From Leucosporidium creatinivorum (taxonomy: Eukaryota; Basidiomycota; Microbotryomycetes; Leucosporidiales; Leucosporidiaceae), in contig BCKL01000002.1 of NCBI GenBank assembly GCA_001600635.1, positions 1,658,266 through 1,722,265 of the forward strand: a stretch of 64,000 bases of DNA, read 5' to 3'. This document shows, in pieces, positions 22,253 to 34,400 of the stretch (within the stretch, counting starts at the first letter, position 1; every line of letters starts with the position of its first letter). The translations under genes were made by a program, and so were the position numbers. The notes under the pieces are model-generated. The model saw only the letters and a program-made list of their open reading frames with translations. It was not told the origin of the DNA and ran no database searches.

Positions 22253-24127
22253 TCAATCAAGCTCATCGGCGGGGTCCTGCTGGTTCTGCGCGGGCACACG
22301 AACGGGCACACGGTCGCCGAGGCCGTTATCCTCGCCCGTCTGGTCGATAATGTCGCTCGTCTCGAACTGTAGTCAAGTAGAAAGGTCAGCGAGAGCGCTC
22401 GGCACACCAGCAAACACCTCAAACTCACCGACAAGATCCCACTCTCCTGCAGCTGCTTGACAATCTCCTCGGCATCCTCGACCTCCAACTTGCCCAACAC
22501 CTTGTTGACCTTCTCCAGACTCTTCTCCGTCAAAGCCCTCTGCATCCCCTTGGAGAAGCTCTGGAAGATCTCCCACCTCGTCTGCAAGAACTGGCGCACC
22601 AGCTCCGGGTCCAACTCATCCGCTCCCTCGCCCGTAATCTCGAGCTTCTCGGGCGGGGGGCCATCGGGCACCTCAAAGGTGATGACGGTGGAAGGATCCG
22701 ATGCGACCAATTGGATCTGCTCCTTGCCGGCGGGGTTGGTCGATCGCTCGGCCTCGCGCTCGGCGGCGACCTCGTGAGCGCGCTTGATGATGCGCTCAGA
22801 GGTGCCGTGGACGTCTTCCAGGAACATTTGAAGGGCTTTAGGGTCGGAGGAGGTCATCCTGTGTGAGGGAGAGAGGTCAGTTGTGGTTGAGAAGGGAGGT
22901 AAAGACGACGAAGCTCACCTCTTGAAGTAGAGAGCCACTCCATCCCTGCCGAGCTTGAGGCAGTACTGGATCATCAGACCCTTCTCCACACACTCCCTAG
23001 CACGCTTATCATGTCCCTTCATCGCCTGCGAGAAGGCCTCGACGAGGAGAGCATCGGTCGTGTCCTCGGCAAGCAGAGTCGGCTCTTGCGAGATGGCGGA
23101 GAAGGTGGAGGCGAAATCGAGTGGTGCGAGCTTGGAGAAACGGAGGGCGGCGGGTGTGAGGTCGGGGACATCCGAGGCGGCGTCAGAGTCGTCGTCGGAG
23201 TTGGCGGCGGCGGCCTCCTACGAAAGGGGAAAAGGGTCAGCGCCGAGCGAGCTCAGCGGGCGAAGACAAGACGTACAGCTTCGGCGGCGAGTACTGAAGG
23301 CGAGTTGAGAGTCTCGATTTGGGTTTCCGTCTTCTTTGCAGCCTTGGGCTTGGGCTTGGAAGTCGAGGCAGAGGGAGCGGCCGAGGGCTTGTCCGAGATC
23401 ATCTGTTCAGCGAGAAGAGGTCAGCGTGCGTCGTCGCAGATAGACCCGAAAAGCTCACAGTCTTGGACTCAAATCCCATGTGCAGGTCATCGCTCGTGAT
23501 GTACTTCTTCTGCTCCTTCTCAACCTCTGCCTTCTCCTTGACAATATCGGCCTGCCTCTGCACCAGCCGCTCAATGTGCGTCTCCAACTCCTTAGCCAAC
23601 CGCTCCGACTTGTTCTCCTCCCCTTTGCCATCCTTTTCCACAGCATTGCACACCTGCGTCAGCAGCGCCAGGATCATATGGTCCTCGCTCGGCTGCTCTC
23701 CGTCGGCGAACTTCCTCGTAGCGAAATCGGGGACCTTGACGCGGAGCTCGGAGAGGAGGCGAGAGATGAAGGGGACGCCATCGGAGCGGATGGAGGTGAG
23801 GAGGGAGCGCATGCGGGCGAGAAGGCCGGTGTTCATCTCGGTTTCGAGGTCGAAGTGGACGAGCTTGAGCTTGCGAAGCTCGCGCTTTTCGTGGATGTCG
23901 CGCTGCTTCCAGCTGTGTAGTAGGGCGTCAGCTAGAGGTCTGGTGAGCTACAGAGCTGCAGAACGCACCGAATCATGGACTTCTTGTCGACGTTGGGATG
24001 GACCTCAATGTCCGAGTCGTCAGAGAGCTGTGACAAGGATGCAAGGGTCAGCAGTGTACTAAAGGGCTACAGAAGAGCTGCTGGTCACCTCGAGAGCGTC
24101 CCACTTGTTGTAGTTGAGACGAGACAT
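22253..24127 (-). CDS. CDC37: Hsp90 co-chaperone Cdc37
   Basis: Cdc37 loads protein kinases onto Hsp90 in the cytosol. The start at 24127 gives MSRLNYNKWDALE followed by LSDDSDIEVHPNVDKKSMIR, the diagnostic N-terminus that carries the conserved phosphorylatable Ser and client-binding helices (WKQRDIHEKREL, RKLKLVHFDLETEM). A long coiled coil follows, then a Ser/Lys-rich linker (PSAAPSASTSKPKPKAAKK). Next is the Hsp90-binding middle domain (KGHDKRARECVEKGLMIQYC, ALYFKRMTSSDPKALQMFLE) and the C-terminal helices. Six introns were placed: 24028-24088, 23913-23968, 23403-23458, 23218-23276, 22859-22918 and 22367-22428. Spliced length is 1521 nt, 506 residues, all in phase. The size is in the fungal Cdc37 range. 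Confidence 0.96.
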
Positions 24128-24642
24128 TGGCGTCGAGAGCTGAGAGCGGAGTGGAAGCGACTGGAAGGGCTGCTTGACGGTAGTGCAGCGAGCTGTAGGC
24201 TTGTAGCGGTGTCGGTAAAAGCTAATACGATCCTCTGAAGCTGTAGTCGAGTGCGAGACGACGAGCAGTGAGCGGCAGGAACTTAAGCAGCTTAAGCCTG
24301 GCTCGCGACGACGAGCTTCCCTTTCTCCCTCGTTTCATTATCTTTGCTCGTCTCGTCGCCTTTCGAATCGCCTAAATAAAGCTTTCGGGTACAATTAAGC
24401 AGCTGCTCGGGCGTGTAGGACTACAGGACCATCGCTTGCTTCGCTCAACCACGTCCTCGAAAGGTGGGTCCTCGTCTCGTCGTTCTGTCGCAGTGAAAGA
24501 CGTGGCCGAAGCAAGAGCTAATCTCATACGATCTTGCAGCGCATAGCCCACCCTCGGTGCTACCGCCCTACCGCTCAGCAACCTTTCTACTCGACTCCAG
24601 GACGCGTCGCAGCGCTCCTCGTCCATCAGCTCGTTCGCTCGA
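24128..24642. other. Divergent intergenic region with a 5'UTR intron
   Basis: Shared upstream region of CDC37 (minus) and the LIM gene (plus). A good intron occurs in the LIM leader, 24464-24539: GTGGGT donor, GAGCTAATC branch, TTGCAG acceptor. No coding frame is gained by splicing it, so it is read as a leader intron. Confidence 0.5.
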
Positions 24643-27197
24643 ATGACCCAGCTGCCGCATTCGACCAATCTCGGCGCTCCTGCTGGTGCCCCCTCACATC
24701 CACCGCGCTCGCCTTCTCCGGGCCCAGGTCGGCGGCAGTCAATGCCAGTCCAGTCGCAGGGCGTCGGCGCAGCGAGCGCGCCTGGCTCGAGCTTTCCACT
24801 GGGAGCAGCGTCGCTAGGCAGGTCTAGCACCATGGCAGCGGGATCAGGAAGCTACACGACCAACGCCCTGAGCGCCAGGATCGCTCAGCAGCCACCTGTC
24901 GCCAGCCATCCGCTTCCTTCGCAGCCTTCCGGCGCTCCCATTCCTCGGCCGCCTCTGCCTCAACCTACACCTCAGCCGCACTCCCAGCTCTACTCTCAGC
25001 AACCATATTCCTACCAGCAGCCCTTGCACAACACCGCCATCCCCGCTACGCCTCCCCAACAGCACCCTCATCCAGCGCCGAGCGATCCCCGAGCCGCTCA
25101 TGCAGCCGCTGTCGCCGCCCATCACGCTTCTCTCGTAGGCTACTACTGGCACTACGCTCAGCAGGGACTAGTAGCGCCGGTCGAGACAGGAAACGAGATG
25201 CAGATGAGGGCGAGGGAGGAGGCCGTGAGCTGGGCGAGAGGGCAAGGAATCGTCGTCGTGGACCCGAATCAACCTACAGCACCGCCAGCACCAGCAGTGC
25301 AGATCATAGGCATGGCGAGGGCGACACCAGCGTTCCCTCCTCAGCGGCAGTCCACCGCTCCCGCCGCCATTTCGTACCCTCAGCCGACGCCTCAGCCTCA
25401 ACTCTCGCAGGCGCCCACTCCTCTTCCCTTCGCACCTTCCCTCCAAGCCACCACTACCGCTCCTCCGAGTGGCAACCTACTTCCTACACCACCCTCAAGA
25501 GCACCGCCGACCTCCGGCGGCCGCCCTCTCCCTTCGCCGAACCCCACTCCCCCAACAGGTCGACCGCTACCAACTCCAGGCGCATCGAGCTTGGGACGAC
25601 CGCCACTTCCTTCGCCTATCCCCAACTCGCCATCCGGCCTGCTACGCTCCGCTTCCCTTGCTAACTCGCCTTCCTCTCCCGTCTCGCCGGATTCGCCTTC
25701 CTCCCTCAGCCGAGCTGCCAGCACCTCCGTCGTCCCCTCCAACTGGTCGCCATCGCCAGTGCAGTCATCCCCAGTGGCTTCGGCTCCCTCGCCGTCGCTC
25801 GTTGGCATCAGTCCATCGCCGGCGGAGGGCAAACGACCACTGCCCACTCCTCCTGGCGTCGGAGGAGCAGGAGGAGCCAGTAGACCTCTACCAGGGATCG
25901 GCAAGACTCCCGAGGCTCTGCTACAAGAGCGGATGGCCTCGATGTCGGTACAGGACGCCCCAGCGCCTCCACCTCGCGCTCCTTCGCCGAAGCCACTCGC
26001 TCCCGCCGTGCCGAGCATGTCTTTCTCCGGTCCCGACGACGACAATCCAGCACCTCGCCCACCAAGCCCGTCCTTCGCCTTCACTCTCGCAGACGAGGAC
26101 GATGCTCCCTCAAGCAAGCCTGCAGTCCCGACCTTCTCCACCTCGGCGCCGCTGCCTTCCTTCTCCCTTCCCGACTCGCATCCCCTCCCAACACCACCAA
26201 CAGCCTACGCCTCCTCTCGAGATCGCATTCACCCTCGTTTCGACCCCTCCCACCCCTCACACTACCTCTACCACCCCACCTCTACCGCTCCGTCTCCCTC
26301 GCCCTCCTCGCCCGTCCCCACAGGCGTGAGGCTCGAGGCCGGCGCTATTGCATGCGCGGGGTGCGAGCAGCAGATGTACGGAAGGGCGTTGATGGCTATG
26401 GGGAGGGAGTGGCATCCGGATTGCTTTAGGTGTAAGGAGGAGGGGTGTGGGTTGCTGTTGGAGCATGTGCAGTTCGATGGGAGGGAGGGAGAGGGCGTGT
26501 ACTGCATGGTTCACTTTGAGGAGGTGAGTTCGTATTCTTTCTCTTTCTTGCTGCCTCGGAGCGCGTGGACCGAGCTGACTCTGTCGATTCGAACAGCACT
26601 ACGCCGAAAAGTGCTTCCACTGCAAGACCCCCATCGCCGACTCGGAGTACATCAACATCTCGGACCCTCTCCTCCTCCCACCCACCCCAATCCGCACCTA
26701 CCACGCTACCCACTTCTTCTGCAGCTCCTGCGGCGACCCCTTCGTCGACCCCTCCTCTTTCGCCAAGGGCAAAGAGCACACCCTCGCCAAGCCGTATCTC
26801 GTGCATAAGGGGTATGCGTATTGCGAGGGGTGCGATCTGAGGATGTATAAGCCCAAGTGCGTGAGGTGCAAGAAGGGGATCGCGGCGGATTGGGTCGAGG
26901 CGGGCGAGAAGAAGTATCATGAGGAGTGCTTTAAGTGTGTGGTGAGTCGTCTCTTCCTGGCTATTCATTCATCTGCGCTTCTTCCCTCCCTTCTCGACCT
27001 CTCCTCGACCTCTCCTCGCCCTTCGGCTCTTCTCGTCCCCAGTCGACTCAGCGCCGAGCCGAGCTGACCCTCTTCATCTGCAGGACTGCGACAAGCTACT
27101 CTCGGGTCACTACCTCATGCGCGATGATGGACCCGAGAACGGCGGGGAGCAGAGCTTCTGCGGCGAGTGCTACGATATCCGAGCGAGGAATGAGTGA
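24643..27197 (+). CDS. Three-LIM-domain protein, paxillin-like
   Basis: The ATG at 24643 opens a ~570-residue Pro/Ser/Ala/Gln-rich, presumably disordered region full of PxxP-type motifs. The C-terminus holds three LIM zinc-binding modules: LIM1 from C571 (CAGCEQQMYGRALMAMGREW, HPDCFRCK, YCMVHF), LIM2 from about C633 (CFHCKTPI, HFFCSSCGDPF, YCEGCDLRMY) and LIM3 (CVRCKKGIAADW, YHEECFKCVDCDK, SFCGECYDIR). Exons are 24643-26523, 26597-26941 and 27084-27197, giving 779 residues, all in phase. Layout (long disordered N-terminus, C-terminal LIMs) matches fungal paxillin-like proteins such as Pxl1, which act at the cytokinetic ring and sites of polar growth. That assignment is by architecture only. 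Confidence 0.88.
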
Positions 27198-27715
27198 GGC
27201 GCCGGCGCCGAGCTGAAGGAGGGAGCTAGATGATGGACTTTAGAGCGATGTACTGTAACTTAGATTTGCACTTGCAGCTTCTTGTATGACTGACTTCCCT
27301 TCTGGCTGTTTGGTAGGACTTGGGAGCCGCAAGCCCCTAGTCCGACAGTCGAGCCAGCGCCGAACGTTAACGATTGGCTCGCTGCTCCCCGAGTTCGCTC
27401 TTCCGACCTCCGTATCTGCTGCACCTCGCTCACAGCTCCTCAACACCCTGCCCATGAGCTCGGACCCTCGCACACTCCTCCGCCGAGACCTCCCTCATCT
27501 CGGGCCCGAGCACTTCTGCCGCCGAGCTTCGCGTCCGTCCGCCTCTTTCTCGAGGTCTTTAAATAGACAGGCAGAGGAAGAGAGGAGTCCCGACTTGCAG
27601 AACTTGCTGCTTGTCTTCCTGCATTTCACTCGTCTCGTCGCTCAGTCGTGAGTTCTCCCGCTCCTTTTATCGCCGAGCTCAGCGCCGAGCGTTTATACTC
27701 CTGCTCTCCAGCAGA
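27198..27715. other. Intergenic region: LIM 3' end and promoter of the first secreted paralogue
   Basis: About 520 bases. The 3' half holds a TATA-like TTTAAATA (27558-27565), a block CCGACTTGCAG (27589-27600) and CTCAGTCGTGAGT (27641-27653). Similar blocks recur upstream of the second paralogue. A leader intron runs 27648-27714 and ends one base before the ATG. Confidence 0.5.
27558..27714 (+). promoter_or_regulatory. Promoter/leader block shared with the 29306 gene
   Basis: Contains TTTAAATA, CCGACTTGCAG, a TTGCTGCTTGTCTTC-like stretch and CTCAGTC|GTGAGT, which is the start of a leader intron. The region 29130-29262 upstream of the second paralogue has CCGACTTGCAG, GGCTTCTTGTCGTTCTTC and the same CTCAGTC|GTGAGT in the same order. 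Duplication of the gene therefore took promoter and leader with it, and co-regulation is likely. Confidence 0.55.
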
Positions 27716-28679
27716 ATGGTCTCTCTTCGTCTCGTGCTCCTAGCTGTAGGCGCTGCCTCGGCCGTCTCCGCGTGAGTCAGGCTTGGTCTCCTGGCTTCGA
27801 GTGTAGCTGATCAGATCTCGCACCTACCAAGCCAGGACTTTGGCGACTTTGGCGGTGGCGACATGTCCGGCGGCTACATTCCTATCGTGGTCGACTCGCC
27901 CGAAGTTGGATCAGTCCCGCTTCAGATCACTCCAGAAAGTCCAGCTCAAATCACGCCAGATGCCCCAGTCGTCGACAAGCCCAAAACGACCCAGTCAGCG
28001 CAAGTGACCGTGACTGGCGTCGATGATGACCCGAACTGGAGCGGGTTCACCATGAGCGACTTGTCAACAACTACTACGTCGGAGGAGGAGAGCTCCAGCA
28101 CATCTACCAGCATCAGCACGTCTACTTCCGAGTCGACGCCGAGCCAGACGGAGACTGCCACGATCATGTATGGCCGCGATGGCAAGGGTCCTGGGCCATC
28201 GGCGACCGTGTTGTTGATCTACGGTGGTCAGACGCAGACCATCACCACGGCAATGGAGGGATACACGGTACGGCTGTTTGGCGATATGCTCGGCGAGGAT
28301 TCAGCTGATCATTCGAGGCTTCCGCTGATCATTTGAGCTTGACAGGCCACTGCTGGAGTTGAATCGGTTGGAGTAGATGCTGCGGGCGCAGTTGGTGCCG
28401 CTACTTCTGGTGAGTCGGCTCTGATCACTTTTCGAGAGCTCGGCGTTGACCTTGTTCTGCGCTCAGCGGTCGGCAAGGCGGCAGGACAAGCCACTGGAGC
28501 CATTGGAGGTGCTGTAAAGTATGTAGCGTCCCTTGACTAGCTCTGAGCTTTCGCTCACCCGTTTTCTCACCCACAGCGGAACCAAGTCGGCCTTCAACGC
28601 TTCGCCCCGAAGCCCCGTCCTCTCAGCCGCCGCCGTGCTCTTCGCTGCCATCGGTGGAGCTGTTGTTGTGGCTCGGTAG
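27716..28679 (+). CDS. Small secreted wall-type protein, paralogue A of a tandem trio
   Basis: The start at 27716 gives the signal peptide MVSLRLVLLAVGAASAVSA, interrupted just after it by an intron as in the two sister genes. The mature protein starts with a Gly/Asp stretch (DFGDFGGGDMSGGYIPI), then a Thr/Ser-rich middle part (TTTSEEESSSTSTSIS) not found in the sisters. A small motif follows (TATIMYGRD, TVLLIYGGQTQTITTAMEG). The C-terminal half matches the sisters: ATAGVESVGVDAAGAV, AVGKAAGQATGAIGGAV, NGTKSAFNASP. A hydrophobic tail (VLSAAAVLFAAIGGAVVVAR) could be a GPI signal. Four introns lie inside the coding region. The family is not recognised; secretion to the wall or membrane is inferred. 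Confidence 0.78.
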
Positions 28680-29305
28680 AATAATAGAACTCGCAATCTA
28701 TCCCTTCTGCGCCGAAAAGCTGTGAGATGTCTCCAGCAAACGAGCGCCGAGCCTGCGACGCCGAGCTTTCGAGCTGGATCGTCAAGTCTTTCCACTCGAC
28801 CGCTCAACACACCTCTAGAGACTCATTATGAAGTCTGACTACTGTACCACAGCTCTCTCTGAGCTGCCTGCGCCCTCATTTCCCGGACCCCGGCGCACAC
28901 ACTGCAGCTCCTCCTCTTGGCTTCGGACTTCGGGTGTCGCTCTTGCGAGTTTTGATGGCTCCTGCTCCTCGTTGTAGCTCACGAGGCTCCTTGAAAAGTC
29001 TGTCTAGGACGCTCAGCCCTCCGCCGCGACCCCCTCCCGTAAGCTCGGGTTCCGATCGTTCGTCGCCCGGCGCCGAGGTCCGCAGACTCCCCTGCGTTTG
29101 CGTACACAGCCGGCGCGGGTGAAAAGCTGCCGACTTGCAGGTTTGGCTTCTTGTCGTTCTTCATATCACTTGTGTCTTCCCACTCAGTCGTGAGTCGAAC
29201 TTCGCCCAACACCCTCGTCGCCGAGCTTCAGGCTGACCCCCTTCCCTGCGCCTCTCACACAGCCCGCCCACTCTACCACACTCTTTCAAACACTCTTTCA
29301 TCATC
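28680..29305. other. Intergenic region with promoter of the second paralogue
   Basis: About 630 bases. The 3' part (29130-29262) carries the promoter/leader block shared with the first paralogue and a leader intron 29190-29262 (GTGAGT, GGCTGACCC branch, CACACAG). Nothing else is supported. Confidence 0.5.
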
Positions 29306-30197
29306 ATGCACTCTACTCGCATCCTCCTCGTCGCCCTCGGTGCTGCTTCGGCCGTTTACGCGTGAGTCCGGGGTTCTCTTCGAAAATCTTCAGCGCTGAC
29401 GGCGTGCCTTCACAGCCAAGACGAGGGTTCCATCGCCGCTGGCGTGTCTTCCGACGTTGCCTCCATCGTAGGAGAGATTACCGAGGGTGCTGCGTCTATC
29501 ACCGACCGCATCGGAAACGGCTGGGATTCGCTCACGGCCGAGGGAGGCTCCGCTTTCGACTCTGCTACAGCTGCTGCTGCCTCGGTCGAGGCATCCATCA
29601 CTTCTGCCGCAGGATCCGCCATCAACTCGCTTACCGCCGAGGCTGAGTCCAAATTCGACGGCGCGACTCAGACTCTCGTTTCGGTTTATGGAGATGTTAC
29701 AGCGACAATCGTCTCGGTTGTAGGCGAGGCTACCGCCCGCGCCGTGTCTGCTGGAGGCAAGGCCACTTCGTTCGGCGGAAGTGTCGAGGGTGTCGTGAGT
29801 CTTTTGGAGTTCGGCAATGAGCTCGGCGAGGGTTGAGCTGATCTTTTCAACCCTAAATAGGCTACCGCTGGAGCTGTATCGGTCGGAAAGGATGCTACCA
29901 GTGGAGTTGGAGAGGCGACATCTGGTGAGCTGTCTCCGATCCTCACATATGATATTTTCGGCGCTGACTTTCTCCGTTCTCCAGCGGTCGGCGCCGCGGC
30001 AGGAAAGGCTACCGCCGCTGTTGGAGGTGCTATCGAGTGAGTCACACTACACCAGTAACTCTGAGCTGCTCGCTGACCTCCCATCTCCCCACAGCGGCCT
30101 CAAAGGAGCCTTCAGCGCATCGCCGGCGACCCATGCTCTCTCGGTCAGCGCCGTCCTCCTCGCCGCTATTGGAGGCGGTCTTGCCGTAGCTCTTTAG
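29306..30197 (+). CDS. Small secreted wall-type protein, paralogue B of a tandem trio
   Basis: Signal peptide MHSTRILLVALGAASAVYA, then an intron, then the mature part from QDEGSIAAGVSSDVAS. The protein is almost entirely Ala/Ser/Gly/Thr/Val in helix-like runs (GSAFDSATAAAASVEASITS, AGSAINSLTAEAESKFDGAT). The block shared with paralogue C follows (VTATIVSVVGEATARAVSAG, GKATSFGGSVEG). Then ATAGAVSVGKDATSGVG, AVGAAAGKATAAVGGAI and GLKGAFSASP come before a hydrophobic tail (ALSVSAVLLAAIGGGLAVAL), typical of a GPI signal. No cysteine is present, so it is not a hydrophobin. Spacing of Ala/Gly/Thr suggests amphipathic helices, perhaps surface-active; that is inference. Four coding introns sit at the same places as in the sisters. 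Confidence 0.82.
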
Positions 30198-30508
30198 ATT
30201 ATGCACTCTTCGCTCGCAACTAGCACACCTTACACCATGCTCAACTTGTGCGAGAGAGAAGTCGGACAGGGGAAAGAGACTTTCGCCCCCGGCGACTCCT
30301 GGCCTAAGGTCGACGTCCGCGGTGCGTGCAAAGAAGTCAGGTTGGAAAAACGCCTCTTGGCTTCGTATTTCCCATTCGCCTCTACCGTAAGCAATCTCCC
30401 CCCAGGACGCTCGACAGCGAGCGCCGAGCACGGTACTGACCACGTCTGCAAACGCTCTATCCCGTACAGCTCGCTCACTCTACTACCTTCTTTCAACTCA
30501 CTCAAAAA
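30198..30508. other. Intergenic region before the third paralogue
   Basis: About 310 bases. A leader intron 30387-30469 (GTAAGC donor, TACTGACC branch, GTACAG acceptor) precedes the ATG of paralogue C. The promoter blocks seen before A and B are not obvious here. Confidence 0.45.
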
Positions 30509-31248
30509 ATGGTTGTCGCCACTGGTTACCTTTTCCTCGCCCTCGGCGCCGCCTCGGCCGTCGTCGCGTGAGTTCGGCGATGGTCTCTCCCTCGAACAGA
30601 GGATGAGAGCTGATCTTCCCTCTGTCTCCGCAACAGCCAAGAATCCTCCATCGCCACAGGAGCCTCTGCTAGCGTCTCGTCCGTTGCCGACAAGGCCGGT
30701 TCGGCGTTGAAGGGCTCGACTCAGACTGTCGTCTCGGTTTATGACGGCGTCACGGCTACGATCGTTAGTGTCGTAGGAGAGGCTACAGCTCGTGCTGTCT
30801 CTGCTGGAGGAAAGGCTACCTCCTTCGCTGGTAGCATTGAGGCAAAGGTGAGTTTGAACTTTCGGCGATCTGCTCGGCGAGGGCTTGACTGATGCCCTCT
30901 GCTTATACAGGCTACTTCAGGAGCCGTCTCCGTCGGCAAGGATGTTACTAGCGGCGTTGGAGTCGCCACTTCCGGTAAGTCGAGTGTCGAGTCGTTTCTC
31001 GACGAGCTCGGCGCTGACTCTCCTCTCTTTGCAGCGGTCGGAAACGCTGCAGGAAAGGCCACCGCGGCTGTCGGTGGCGCCGTCGAGTACGTAGCACTTT
31101 TTGAATGACTGGGAGTTCCAAGCTGACCTCTCATCTACCCCACAGCGGCCTCAAGGGTGCCTTCAACGCCTCGCCATCGGCTCACGCCCTCTCGGCTGGT
31201 GCTGTTCTCCTCGCCGCTGTTGGAGGAGCCCTTGCTATTACGCTCTAA
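30509..31248 (+). CDS. Small secreted wall-type protein, paralogue C of a tandem trio
   Basis: Signal peptide MVVATGYLFLALGAASAVVA, then an intron, then QESSIATGASASVSSVADKA. This is the shortest copy: it lacks the Ala/Ser helix block of B. The core is nearly identical to B (VTATIVSVVGEATARAVSAG, GKATSFAGSIEA, ATSGAVSVGKDVTSGVG, AVGNAAGKATAAVGGAV, NGLKGAFNASP). It ends ALSAGAVLLAAVGGALAITL, a GPI-type tail. Intron positions are those of the sisters. B and C are clearly the most recent duplicates; A is more diverged. Function unknown; likely wall-anchored or shed surface protein. Confidence 0.82.
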
Positions 31249-31443
31249 GCCGTTCATCAACCCGTAGCTGCCCCTCGCCTTCACAATGCGTAAAACGAGC
31301 ACCTTATGCAAGGCCAAAGTCGCGCCGAGCTGAACCGAAAAGCGAACGAGACTTGCATCGAAAGCGAACTCGCATCTTTTCCCCTCTCGCGAGAGTGATT
31401 GTCAAACAACAGTTGTAATCCATTACCTCTCTTACTCAACAAC

Positions 31444-34400
31444 CTACGAGAACCCGACTCCCAACGGATCGACATCTGCTCCCTTCGGCGTGTGATCGTT
31501 GGGCGGTGGTGGTGCCGAGTACGATGCAGTAGAGCGAGTGGGCTGAGATGATGGTGGTGGCGGCGGGGCTGGCTGAGAGGGAGGAGCAGGCGCTTCCCAG
31601 GGATTGGCGGAGAGGGGGTCGGCGGAACGTTTCGTCGAAGTCGAGTTGAAAGAGGCGAGAGGGTCGTCCAAGCTAGGTGCTGAGGACCTCGTCTTGGTGG
31701 GGGAGGGTGGGAGTGTAGTTAATATGCGAGATGGCGAGGTAGAAGGCGCCTCCTCTGCTGCCCAGGGGTTGCTGACCGCCGACGACGGTGCCGGCGCCCT
31801 CCCTCCGCTCTTCAGCTCGTTCGCTCCCTCATTCCTCCCGAAAGCCCTCCAGCTACTCCCACTCGACGATTCTCCATTCTGCGTCCTCGAATGACCCGCT
31901 CCCGACTCTGAGCTCGGCGAAGCAGCCTGCTGCTGCTGCGACTCGGCGTACCGGGTCGCTGCTTCCTGTCCGTACTTCTGCACCGTCTTCCAGGCTGACC
32001 AGCCGAGCTTTTGGACCGAGGAGACGGCTTCGGCGACTTGGGCTTGGGAGGGGAGGTCGAGGGGGAGGCTGGAGGGGCCGCGAGCTGAGGATGGGCTGGA
32101 GGGGGAGGAGGGGCGGGAGGAGGATTGAGTAGGTGCTGAGAGGTGGGAGCTGGAAGGAGGCGGTGGTGGTGGGGAGGAAGAGGTAGGGCGGAGGTTGCCG
32201 AGGGAGGAAGTGAGAGCCGCAACTGGCGAAAGAACCGGATCGTCCTCCACTCCCTCGACGACCGTCACCGCCGTGACCGTCTTCTCCCTCTCCGACTCGG
32301 GTACCGGTCGACCGTTCATCTCCTCGTCCGTCCGACCGAAGAGCTCGAACCACCATTTGACGTCTTGAGGGTCGACGAGGAGAACGCCCTGGTCGGCGTC
32401 GAGCTGGCGCGAGTCGGGGTTATCGAGCGAAGGGTCGTAGCGAGGGTTGCGGAACTCGTCCTTGAGCATAAGCTTAACCTCGGCGCCATCTTCCTCCACC
32501 TCATCAAAGATGTCCTCCCACACACTCCTCGTCCGCTCCCTCGCCTTGAACGCTGCCCTCTCCCTCTCCGAGTTGAAGAGGAACGTCCCCGACCGCCCTG
32601 CGTACGTCTCATACTGCAACCTCCTCAGCAGCTCTCCATTCCACTCGAACCGCTCGGGGAACTGCCGTTGAAGCTGGTAGATGCAGTCGAGGAATTGCTG
32701 GAAGACGGGGCACGTCTCCTTGAAGGCGTGGCTGTTGGGCGAGAATTGCTTCGTCACGCTCGCGAGGAAGGCTTGTTGCGCAGAAGTGTCGTCCCCTCGC
32801 CCTTGGACGAATTGGACCCGATCGCCGCAGAGGTGTCCTGTCCTATCGGCGAAACGATGGCCATAAGCGATCCAATCCTTCTCGATGAGGACGGCGAGAC
32901 CTTCTGCCGTGCGGTAGTAAGGGTCGAGACAGATCTGCGGAAGCGCCGAGAGTTGCGAGGTACGATCCCAGCCGTCCGAGCAGTGGACGAGGACGTGCGA
33001 GTTGGAGAGGTGGATCGTGCGCGTGATGATGAGGATGCCGTCGAGGATGTTGGTGAGGTGGGAGAGCCAGTTGGATTGACGCAGTGCGTTGCGGTCGACG
33101 TAGCCGTTGGATTCGGACTCGCGGAGGGCTGTGTGCGAGAGAGGTCAGCGACGGCACTCAAGTCGGCGAGCGAAGGATCCACCATCGTAGACGCTGTTGA
33201 GACTCGAGCGCATGACGTGAATGTTGTCGATGCCGAGGTACTCCTTCTTGCAATTCTTGTAGAACGACATGTTTTCCGTCCCTGCTCCCTTGACCGAGTT
33301 GGCGTAGGCGTTCTTGCTCGGCCGCGCGTCGATGATGATATTGGTCGCCTGAGCGCCGTAGACGATCTGACCACTTTGCGAGTCGAGCGAGGTGGTGGAG
33401 GAAGAAGGAGAAGCGAGGGTGAAGGCTTGCCGAGGATGCGAGTGCTGGGCGTGGGACGTGAAGATGGCCTCGAGTAGCTTCTCGTCCTGGATTGAGCGAG
33501 CGCCCTGGGTGATACCGACCATGGGCTGCGAAGAGCGAGTGATGGATCCCTGTACAGCAAAGGGGTCAGCTTTGGCGCCTACGAGCAGTCGAGCCGAACG
33601 AACCAGGTTGGCCCAGTGAAGGTAGACGAGACCTGGTAGTCGACCTTTGCTACGGTACTTGACAGCGTAGCTGAGAGTAGTGTCCGAGATCTTGGCGGGG
33701 ACGACGATATCGGCGGGGTAGGAGGGGCAGAACTGTGATGCGAAGGAGTCAGCCTCCGCCGAGACGGTCGCCGAGCCGTTGAACTCACCTCAAAGTCGGC
33801 GTTGATAGCGCTCGTTCTCCAAGCTTTACTCCGACTACCTAATCCCATCCTCTCAAACTCCTTCTCCGGCTGGTAGATGCCCCATCCCGCCTTGCCCTTG
33901 CCCTTCCCATCGCCCTTCCGCTCGCCCTCGTAGAGGAAGGCATAGAATCCTTCCAGCCCCTCGGCTGCAACACCCGTGCAAAGCGCCTTCAAGCTATGCC
34001 ACACGCCGTCCAGCTCGGCGCTCGAGCCAAAGGAGAGCTCATAGACGGCAAAGTCACGAGTGCGAAGGATGAGGGGCGTTGGTGCGCCTGTGATGGTTGG
34101 AGGGGTACGCGTGACCGAGTGGAGGATGGGGAGAGAGATCTGTAGTGAGTATGAGGGTTAGTAGCCAGCTCTACAGCTACCGACAAGAGCTGGAGGGCCG
34201 CTCCGCCGCCGAGCATCGACAACAAAGGCCAGTGACGGCGCTTGTAGCTCAGCCGTTACGACCCTGAGCTACAGGAGATAGCGACACACATGCTGTACGC
34301 TGAACTCACCCAAAGCTCGTCGCCCGAGGTTGGCCTGAAGATGAGATGATGAGGCGTGAGGTGGAGCGAGCCTGCTGTTGGTGGAGGAGCCGGCGCGAGT

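Noticed and set aside
34210-34280. A TGTAGCTCAG string that looks like the D-arm of a tRNA
   Set aside because: No anticodon arm, no GGTTCRAAUCC-type T-arm and no acceptor-stem pairing were found around it; it lies inside the myotubularin gene's first introns.
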